Source: Budorcas taxicolor (taxonomy: Eukaryota; Chordata; Mammalia; Artiodactyla; Bovidae). Taken from it: a DNA stretch of 64,000 bases. Every line of letters starts with the position of its first letter. The stretch's first letter is position 1. This document shows, piece by piece, positions 56,859-64,000 of this stretch. The DNA lies in assembly GCF_023091745.1 (NCBI RefSeq), contig NC_068935.1:16103775-16167774 (forward strand), written 5' to 3'. The notes below the pieces were generated by a model. It saw only the letters and a program-made list of their open reading frames with translations, did not search any database and was not told the origin of the DNA. The translations under genes were made by a program, and so were the position numbers.

Positions 56859-57037
56859 ATGGGGTGTCATAAAAGGCTCAAACCAATCTAAAGACTCAGT
56901 AATCCCACTTTTCTTTGAAGCTTTGGTTTAAAAACAAAAAATAATTCAGAGATGATAATGAAGGTTCTGGGAAACCAGAAAATAAATCACCCCACAAGTC
57001 CACCAATGTAAAGAAAAGCACAGGGTTTGGGGGGGCG

Positions 57038-57063
57038 GTGTGTGTGTGTGTGTGTGTGTGTGT
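57038..57063. repeat. (GT)13 microsatellite
   Basis: Uninterrupted GT dinucleotide run after a short G-run, abutting the end of a BovB fragment. Likely length-polymorphic. Confidence 0.95.
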
Positions 57064-57301
57064 TCAGTTGCTAAGTCGTGTCCGACTCTTTGTGACCCCA
57101 TGGACTGCAGCATGCCAGGTTTCCCTGTCCTTCATCTCCCAGAGTTTGTTCAAATTTGTGTCCATTGTGTTGATGCCACCCAACCATCTCATCCTGTCAC
57201 CCCCTTCTCCTCCTGCCCTCAGTCTTTCCCAGCATCAGGGTCTTTTCCAGTGAGTCAGCTCTTCGTACCAGGTGGTCAAAGTATTGGAGTTTCAGCTTCA
57301 G
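57063..57301 (-). mobile_element. BovB 3' end, antisense
   Basis: GTTCAGTTGCTAAGTCGTGT through GTATTGGAGTTTCAGCTTCA. Confidence 0.88.
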
Positions 57302-57599
57302 TGGGTGGGTATTACAAGTAATGGATTATTGTCAAAATGTCACAGTACCTTCCATTTGGCCCACTGTTTTTTGAGTAGAGGCGGAAAGAAAATGAATAAT
57401 TTTCTTTCAGGATCAGGATCCAGGAAATTTAGTTCTTGGTGTTTGATCATCTGTAAAATGGAGATGATTTCTGCCCTCTTAATGGTACAATGGAGAATGG
57501 ATGTAAAACTTTATAAAGTGTGGTATCCTACTTTTGGAGAACCCATGTCTGCTGATAATTGATTCAGTATTTTTTTCCTCTCAACTGGGGATTCCTTTT

Positions 57600-58075
57600 A
57601 ATTAAACTTTCTATTTTGTATTGGAGTTTAGCTAATTAACAATGTAGTGATAGTTTCAGATGGACAGCAAAGGGACTCAGCAATACATATACATGTACCC
57701 ATTCTCCCTCAAACTCCCTCCCCATCCAGGCTGCCACATAACATTGGGTGGAGTTCCCTGTCCTATACAGTAGGTCCTTGTTAGTTATCCACTTAAAATA
57801 TAGCAATGTGTACATGTGTGCATTTTCAGTCACTTAGCCATGTTTGACTCTTTCGCAACTCCATGAACTGCAGCCTGCCAGGCTCCTCTCCCCATGGGAT
57901 TCTCCAGGCAAGAATACTGGAGTGGGGTTGATGTGCCCTTCTCCAGGGGATCTTCCCAACCCAGGGATTAAACCCACGTCTCCTGCATTGCAGGCGGATT
58001 CTTTTGAGCCATCGGGGAAGCAGTTTCCATCCCAAACTCCCTAACTATCCCTTCTTCCCATCCTTCCCCTCAACC
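57600..58075 (-). mobile_element. L1 3' UTR, antisense, split by a Bov-tA
   Basis: Artiodactyl L1 3' UTR text at 57600-57815 (GTTCCCTGTCCTATACAGTA) and possibly resuming at 58022-58075 (CCTTCTTCCCATCCTTCCCC). Confidence 0.75.
57818..58021 (-). mobile_element. Bov-tA SINE, antisense, nested in L1
   Basis: CAGTCACTTAGCCATGTTTG through GATTCTTTTGAGCCATCGGG. Confidence 0.9.
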
Positions 58076-58089
58076 AGGTATTCTTAACC

Positions 58090-58720
58090 TTTTTAGAAGT
58101 CATACATCCCTTTGAGAATCTGACGAAAGGTACAGAACCCTCTTGCCAGAAAAATGCACATTAAAATGTCTGCATTCAATTTTAGGTAGTCAGTACAACT
58201 GTGAAGTTATATACCTCAAAGTGAGGAGCTCCCATACTATATCAAACTTGCTAACAGAAGAATCTGGGGGCTTGGTTGTGTAAAAGGATATGGAAATAAA
58301 AAGCAAAAGACACTGCCATGTAATGGACTCAGTGTAGCTGGTATAGTTATATTGGGAAATCAAAACACTAGGGTCAACTAGATTGTTAAGTCAGAGATTA
58401 TGAAGTAAAATGTACAATCATCCTGAATTTCAAAGAACCACACTGATATTGCAGACTCCCTCCAATAAATAGGAATGTAATTTTTCCCACTCTTTTGTTT
58501 ATCTATTGTTTCCATATTATATTCTCAGTTAAGCTCTACAATTAAAATTGTCATCTTTCCTGAGTTCATTTTGAACGTAACTGTAAAACCTGCTGAACTT
58601 GAATCAGCTTCATCTCTATTGGGTTTCCTATAGGGAACATGAAACAATCTGATCAATATCTGAGGCCATCAATACCCTTAGTTCTAGTGATTGAAATGTT
58701 AAGCCACTTCATTTAAAAAG
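58090..58720. other. Intergenic; possible old DNA-transposon fragment at left
   Basis: About 58090-58200 shares short phrases with 54255-54380, such as CCAGAAAAATGCACAT-like text. The remainder is not recognised. Confidence 0.35.
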
Positions 58721-58724
58721 CCAA

Positions 58725-58855
58725 TAGGGAGTTCCCTGGTGGTCCAATGGTTAAGACTCCACAGTTCCAATGCAGGGGATGCAGGTTGGATCCCTGGTCA
58801 AGGAACTAAGGTCCCACGTGGCACATGATGCAGGCAAAAAAATAAAATGGAATAA
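58725..58855 (+). mobile_element. CHR-type SINE, sense
   Basis: GGGAGTTCCCTGGTGGTCCA head, TCAAGGAACTAAGGTCCCAC body and an A-rich tail. Confidence 0.9.
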
Positions 58856-59375
58856 AATGCCAAAGGCATACAAATTACATGAGGCTTGGCTCCACCTGTA
58901 CTGTTTATTAAAGAATTAAGATGAGTTTTCTTTTACATTCATAAAACCTACTACCTCAGACAAAAAGATCCAGCACTTATGAATACCTTCAGTCCTAACA
59001 GGCTCTATTAGATACAACTTTACTCTGTGATCATGCTAAAAAACATTAGAAAGAAAATTATTTCCCATCATCAATTCTATCTCTTGCATTAAATAAACAA
59101 AGTCTAGTTCTATAAGAATATGCTTCCCTGATTAATAACTGTAAAGCTCAGCACTCAAAATACTTATGTAAAAGGGTTTGCATATCAACAACACATTTGT
59201 GTTTACAAAATTCATTTTAGATACCAGTCATTAAGTTTCTGACCCCAAATTAATTGAAGGTTGTGGACTCACTTGGATTACTTATTTCAAGAAATATTTG
59301 CAGCATAAAATTCAAATAAAAAATAATTAGAAGAGTCACTTGGAGTTCATTAGATTTTATGGCTAGTAGATAGGA
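58856..59375. other. Intergenic; nothing recognised
   Basis: AT-rich sequence between a SINE and the BovB copy. Confidence 0.5.
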
Positions 59376-59378
59376 AAG

Positions 59379-61147
59379 CCTTCCTCAGTGATCAATGCAA
59401 AGAAATAGAGGAAAACAACAGAATGGGAAAGACTAGAGATCTCTTCAAGAAAATTAGAGATACCAAGGGAACAATTCATACAAAGATGGGCTCGATAAAG
59501 GACAGAAACGGTAGGGACCTAACAGAAGCAGAAGATATTAAGAAGAGGTGGCAAGAATACACAGAAGAACTGTACAAAAAAGATGTTCACGACCAAGATA
59601 ATTATGATGGTATGATCACTCACCTAGAGCCAGACATCCTGGAATGTGAAGTCAAGTGGGCCTTAGGAAGCATCACTATGAACAAAGCTAGTGGAGGTGA
59701 TGGAATTCCAGTTGAGCTATTTCAAATCTTGAAAGATGATGCTGTGAAAGTGCTGCACTCAATATGCCAGCACATTTGGAAACCTCAGCAGTGGCCACAG
59801 GACTGGAAAAGGTCAGTTTTCATTCCAATCCCAAAGAAAGGCAATGCCAAAGAATGCTCAAACTACCACACAATTGCACTCATCTCACATGCTAGTAAAG
59901 CAATTCTCAAAATTCTCCAAGCCAGGTTTCAGCAATACGTGAACCGTGAACTTCCTGATGTTCAAGCTGGTTTTAGAAAAGGCAGAGGAACCAGAGATCA
60001 AATTTCCAACATCTGCTGGATCATGGAAAAAGCAAGAGAGTTCCAGAAAAACATCTATTTCTGCTTCATTGACTATGCCAAAGCCTTTGACTGTGTGGAT
60101 CACAATAAACTGTGGAAAATTCTGAGAGAGATGGGAATAGCAGACCACCTGACCTACCTCTTGAGAAACCTATATGCAGGTCAGGAAGCAACAGTTATAA
60201 GTGGACATGGAACAACAGACTGGTTCCAAATAGGAAAAGGAGGACGTCAAGGCCGTATATCGTCACCGTGCTTATTTAATTTATATGCAGAGTACATCAT
60301 GAGAAACGCCTGACTGGAAGAAACACAAGCTAGAATCAAGATTGCCGGGAGAAATATCAATAACCTCAGATATGCAGATGACACCACCCTTATGGCAGAA
60401 AGTGAAGAGGAACTAAGAAGCCTCTTGATGAAAGTGAAAGAGGAGAGTGAAAAAGTTGGCTTAAAGCTCAACATTCAGAAAACGAACATCATGGCATCTG
60501 GTCCCATCACTTCATGGGAAATAGATGGGGAAACAGTGGAAACAGTGTCAGACTATTTTTTTGGGCTCCAAAGTCACTGCAGATGGTGACTGCAGCCATG
60601 AAATTAAAAGACGCTTGCTCCTTGGAAGGAAAGTTATGACCAACCTAGATAGCATATTGAAAAGCAGAGACATTCCTTTGCCAACAAAGGTCCATCTAGT
60701 CAAGGCTATGGTTTTTCTGTGGTCATGCATGGATGTGAGAGTTGGACTGTGAAGAAAGCTGAGCACCGAAGAATTGATGCTTTTGAAGTGTGGTGTTGGA
60801 GAAGACTCTTGAGAGTCCGTTGGACTGCAAGGGGATCCTACCAGTCCATTCTCAAGGAGATCAGCCCTGGGTGTTCTTTGGAAGGAATGATGCTAAAGTT
60901 GAAAACTCCAGTACTTTGGCCACCTCATGTGAAGAGTTGACTCATTGGAAAAGACTCTGATGCTGGGAGGGATTTGGGGGAGGAGGAAAAGGGGATGACA
61001 GAGGATGAGATGGCTGGATGGCATCACTGACTCGATCGATGTGAATCTGAGTGAACTCCGGGAGTTGGTGATGGACAGGGAGGCCTGGAGTGCTGCGATT
61101 CATGGGGTCACAGAGTCAGACATGACTGAGCATCTGAACTGAACTGA
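59379..61147 (+). mobile_element. BovB LINE, 5'-truncated, with most of the reverse transcriptase and 3' end, sense
   Basis: The ORF2 reading frame (59423 onward) carries fingers and palm motifs: SGGDGIPVELF, PIPKKGN, then FIDYAKAFD with the first catalytic Asp (codon at 60071) and GGRQG. It is stopped by a TGA at 60311-60313, just before the second catalytic motif YADD (60371-60382), which is still in the same frame. Frame slips follow at about 60557 (in a T run) and in the C-terminal part near 60900. The end is the usual GAACTGAACTGAAT at about 61147. The endonuclease domain is missing. A dead copy, but close to the family consensus. Confidence 0.93.
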
Positions 61148-61497
61148 ATCATTTAAAATGTTTCCCTAAAGTGAGATCAAATTTATACTTATTAATTTTC
61201 TTTTGCTCCAATTTAATTAGCAATTCAGAAGATTTTTACATATTTTAGCTGCAGTTCAAGCTTCACTAATTTTACTGACTTTAGAGCTACCAAAAATTAA
61301 GAAAGTATCTTTATAAAGCCTTTAAAGGCTTAAGTGAGTTATCTAACTGATTTGAAAGAAGAATCAGGAGATTTAGCATTTTATTTTTTTAGCTGCTGAA
61401 ATATAAATCAAAATTCATTTTTGTTATACATCATGGTAACAAACTTGACATTCTTTTCAATATGGTGTGATTTAATATAGGTACTTAAAAATTTTCA

Positions 61498-61607
61498 TGT
61501 TTGGGAACGCAGGTACACCCGTGGTGGCTTCATGTCAATGTATGGCAAAACCAATACAGTATTGTAAAGTAAAATACAGTAAAAATAAAAATTAAAAAGA
61601 AAAAAAC
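61498..61607 (+). mobile_element. Ruminant L1 3' terminal fragment, sense
   Basis: GTACACCCGTGGTGGCTTCA and AAACCAATACAGTATTGTAA then an A-rich tail, the last 100 bp of a ruminant L1. It lies immediately beyond the predicted PSMD10 polyadenylation site. Confidence 0.88.
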
Positions 61608-61649
61608 AATACAGTTTACTTTGGAGGGAAACAGCTCATTAAAAAAGAC

Positions 61650-62222
61650 ACTCGTACCCATGTGATTTTATTTCATTTTTTTCGTGGTTATGAATGCTAA
61701 GGACAGCATCCCCGAACCGAAAACTTGGTCCTCACAAGATATAAGTCTTCCTCCAATAACAAAAAAATTAACCCGTACTGTCGGAAAAACACAGAAATAT
61801 GTGGCATAGGCTTCTGAGTTGTGTTTCAACTGTATGGAGGAACATTCTAGAATCTACCTAGAAACATTGGGAAAACCATTGGCCTGGTGCTACTGGGGTT
61901 GTTCTGCCTCAAAGGGGGATAGAGGGTACGTGATAGGGTGCTTAAGACTCACAACAGCCACAGAATCACTTGCACAGAGTTAACCAAAATTCAGTACAGA
62001 TAATATAAAAGAGTAGAACAATGCCAACAGTTATTCAATGCCTGGAAAGCAAGTTGTAAGCTAAGAACAAATAACTCGGCAGGAACAATAGTAAACACGT
62101 TTACAAGACTTGGGAGATGAAAAAACTTCGTCATTCATAGATGGTGTCTTGTGTACACATACATTAGTTACCAGTACATTAGGGGACAGCCACAAAACAA
62201 AGTAAGACTAAATCCAAGCTGC
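61650..62222 (-). other. PSMD10: Probable PSMD10 3' UTR
   Basis: This repeat-free sequence runs from the PSMD10 stop to the first AATAAA on the minus strand (61672-61667). The end is placed about 15-20 bp past that signal, before a T-rich stretch on the minus strand. A ruminant L1 tail sits just outside it at 61498-61607. Confidence 0.55.
61667..61672 (-). terminator. PSMD10: Candidate PSMD10 polyadenylation signal
   Basis: AATAAA on the minus strand lies 551 bp after the stop codon. It is followed in the transcript direction by a GAGTGTC then T-rich segment that could act as the downstream element. Confidence 0.5.
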
Positions 62223-62376
62223 TTAGCTTTCCACCATTCTCTTGAGTATTAAACCCAGCCCACCTTTGGCCACTTGTAGGGGTGTTTTTTCTTCTTTATT
62301 CTCAATGTAAATGCTTGCTCCTTGGGACACCAGCAATTTTGCTTCTTCCACTCTCTCTTCATCACAGGCTAAGTGT
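62223..62376 (-). CDS. PSMD10: PSMD10 (gankyrin, 26S proteasome non-ATPase subunit 10), last coding exon
   Basis: On the minus strand an acceptor (CCTTGATTTCAG, 62388-62377) opens a 154-nt terminal coding exon: one base finishing a split codon, then 50 sense codons and TAA at 62225-62223. The translation starts HLACDEERVEEAKLLV and ends GLILKRMVES. It matches the last ankyrin-repeat segment of human gankyrin nearly residue for residue; the most evident difference is a final Ser where human has Gly. Family knowledge: a 226-residue all-ankyrin chaperone that binds the Rpt3/PSMC4 ATPase during assembly of the 19S particle, and also binds RB1, CDK4 and MDM2. The upstream exons lie outside the window. 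Confidence 0.95.
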
Positions 62377-62769
62377 CTGAAATCAAGGACCACAGAGATT
62401 GATTAATCATTTCCAGTTCTATATAATGGTTAGGAGTTCCTGACAGGTAGTCTAAACTGCATATGGCTGTGTGATGCTGGAAAGTTATTTAATCTTGAAA
62501 GGAAAATCTATTTCCATGGAGAAGAGTGTTTATAAGTTAAAATTCAGTGGAATATAGCTTTAGAATCTCAGATCATAAATAACAATTCTGACCCTACTAC
62601 AACAAAGTGATCTAAATGCCAGCCTAAGGAACAATGCCCTCATTTTATGGAGATTAGTAGGTTACACCAAACACATACAATAATTCTGGGTTAGAATTTA
62701 GAAAAACCTCTCTATATAATCTGCTAATAGCAACTTGTGTGGTTTAAATATTGGAAAAGCAGTCTATAA

Positions 62770-63110
62770 AATTTTTTATATCATCTGATTGTTATAGGCA
62801 CTTTGTAGGTTAGCAGGGTATTATTATCACCATTTTACAGTTGAAATTGTGACTGAGGTTAAAGTCTTTGTATATGATGACGACATGGCTGAGCAGTGAG
62901 TTGGGTGGGGGTGGGGGTGGGGACCTTGTGAGGCACTTAACAGTTTACTGGGTAGAGTACTATACACTTAACATGTTATTTTATTTAACCTTAGGGAAGA
63001 AGGAATTTTACATATCTCACATTATAGATAAGAAAATTAGACTCAGGAAACTTAAGTAACTTCTCCAAGTTATTTAATATAGCTGTTAAGTGGCTGAGTT
63101 TGGATAGGGC
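62770..63110 (-). repeat. Two MIR fragments, antisense
   Basis: TATTATTATCACCATTTTAC at 62820 and a second set, AGATAAGAAAATTAGACTCA then AGTAACTTCTCCAAG, at 63030-63070. In the PSMD10 intron. Confidence 0.65.
62903..62922 (+). repeat. G-quadruplex-type G run
   Basis: Four G tracts of 3, 5, 5 and 4 separated by single T bases. It lies on the strand opposite the PSMD10 transcript, that is, on the template strand. Confidence 0.8.
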
Positions 63111-63551
63111 AAATAGCATCTAACTATTCCTTAATCTTTGGCTCTTCCCAGGATGCAACACTGCCTGTGACTCCTAAATTTCCTCCAGGCCACCCTCCCT
63201 TTCTTATTTGGAGAAAAGGGCTAGAACATGCATGTTTTTCTAAATAAAGCCACTCAGAACTACAGAGAAAAATTTTAAAACAAAGAGTTAAGAAAACAAT
63301 ATTGAATCTTACTCTGAACTAAAAAGAAGACTCATAGCTTTTCTGGTTCAAAAAAGTCACCATTAAATAAAGAATAAAAGTGGCCAAGTACTGTAGAAGA
63401 AATATCAAGGTAGAGGATGGCTTCAGGTCATACATAGTCAATGCCAGATGCATTTGAGTTAAATGAAAAACAGTAACTAAACCAAACCAATGCAATGTTT
63501 TTTTCGTAAAACAGCAATAAACTACAGGTGACTTAAGTGTACATAGCATAA

Positions 63552-63759
63552 TAAGTGTTAGTCACTCAGTTGTGTCTGATTCTTTGTGACCCTGTGGACT
63601 ATAGCCCACCAGGCTCCTCTGTCCATGGGATTTCCCAGGCAAGAATACTGGAGTGAGTAGTCATTTCCTTCTCCAGGGGATCTTCCCAACTCAGGGATCA
63701 AACCTGGGTCTCCTTCATTATAGGCAGATTCTTTACTGTTTGTGCCACCAGGGAAGCCC
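63552..63759 (-). mobile_element. Bov-tA SINE, antisense
   Basis: GTCACTCAGTTGTGTCTGAT through GTGCCACCAGGGAAGCCC. In the PSMD10 intron. Confidence 0.92.
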
Positions 63760-63819
63760 AATAAATTTAAAGAGACTGGATCTGCAATGAAAATGCCTGA
63801 GTTCTTGATTATAGCATGT

Positions 63820-64000
63820 GAAAGTATGTTAGTTGCTATGTCGTGTCCGACTCTTTCAACCCCATGGAATGTAGCCTGCTAGGCTCCTCTGTCCATGGAA
63901 TCCTCCAGGCAAGAATACTGGAGTGGGTAGCCATTCCCTTCTCCAGGGGATCTTCCTGACCCAGGGAATGAACCTGGGTCTCCCGCATTGCAGGCAGATT
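63820..64000 (-). mobile_element. Bov-tA SINE, antisense, cut by the right edge
   Basis: GTTAGTTGCTATGTCGTGTC through CTCCCGCATTGCAGGCAGAT. The tRNA head continues outside the window. Confidence 0.9.

Larger units (their letters stand above)
62377..64000 (-). other. PSMD10: PSMD10 last intron (partial)
   Basis: Sequence upstream of the terminal exon, running off the right edge. It holds decayed MIR copies (about 62770-63110), a G-quadruplex-type run (62903-62922) and two Bov-tA SINEs (63552-63759 and 63820-64000). No further PSMD10 exon is seen before the edge. Confidence 0.75.

Noticed and set aside
57038..57063. GT run as a regulatory element
   Set aside because: Ordinary microsatellite next to a BovB end; nothing ties it to a gene.
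1..64000. CRISPR arrays, bacterial operons, plasmid or phage features
   Set aside because: None present. All repeated units are vertebrate transposons or microsatellites and the genes are spliced.

Overview
This is a stretch of nuclear genome from a ruminant, almost certainly a bovid. The evidence is the dense load of Bov-tA and Bov-A2 SINEs, BovB (RTE-type) LINEs, ruminant-style L1 3' ends and CHR-type tRNA-derived SINEs, together with split mammalian genes that have GT-AG introns. Two protein genes can be read. VSIG1 is complete on the plus strand: seven coding exons from 19802 to 51846, joining without a frame break into 383 codons. The last coding exon of PSMD10 (gankyrin) is on the minus strand at 62223-62376, and the rest of that gene lies beyond the right edge. 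Human Xq22.3 has the same tail-to-tail VSIG1/PSMD10 order, so this is probably the matching part of the X chromosome; that placement is an inference. Layout: 1-5100 is a decayed antisense class I endogenous retrovirus (pol, a protease DTGA motif, and a probable LTR) cut up by later L1, BovB and SINE insertions. 5100-19690 is intergenic and holds MIR copies, an old L1, several SINEs, and pieces of an old repeat family I cannot name. 19650-19850 is the VSIG1 promoter, 5' UTR and first coding exon. 19851-35022 is the 15-kb intron 1, of which about 26.8-34.5 kb is a pile of L1, BovB and SINE insertions. 35023-51846 carries VSIG1 exons 2-7. 51847 to about 52980 is the probable 3' UTR. About 53.0-61.6 kb is the intergenic gap, with SINEs, a truncated tRNA-Phe retropseudogene and a 1.8-kb BovB copy with much of its reverse transcriptase frame intact. 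61.65-62.22 kb is the PSMD10 3' UTR, and 62377-64000 is its last intron. The two genes are not functionally linked. VSIG1 is a CTX/JAM-type immunoglobulin-superfamily adhesion protein of gastric and testicular epithelium. PSMD10 is an ankyrin-repeat chaperone for assembly of the 26S proteasome regulatory particle. I found no novel gene system. The most unusual items are a tailless retroposed tRNA-Phe 5' half with target-site duplications, a possible SINE-BovB chimeric insertion, a composite SINE flanked by one pair of direct repeats, and the retroviral remnant with a readable insertion order.
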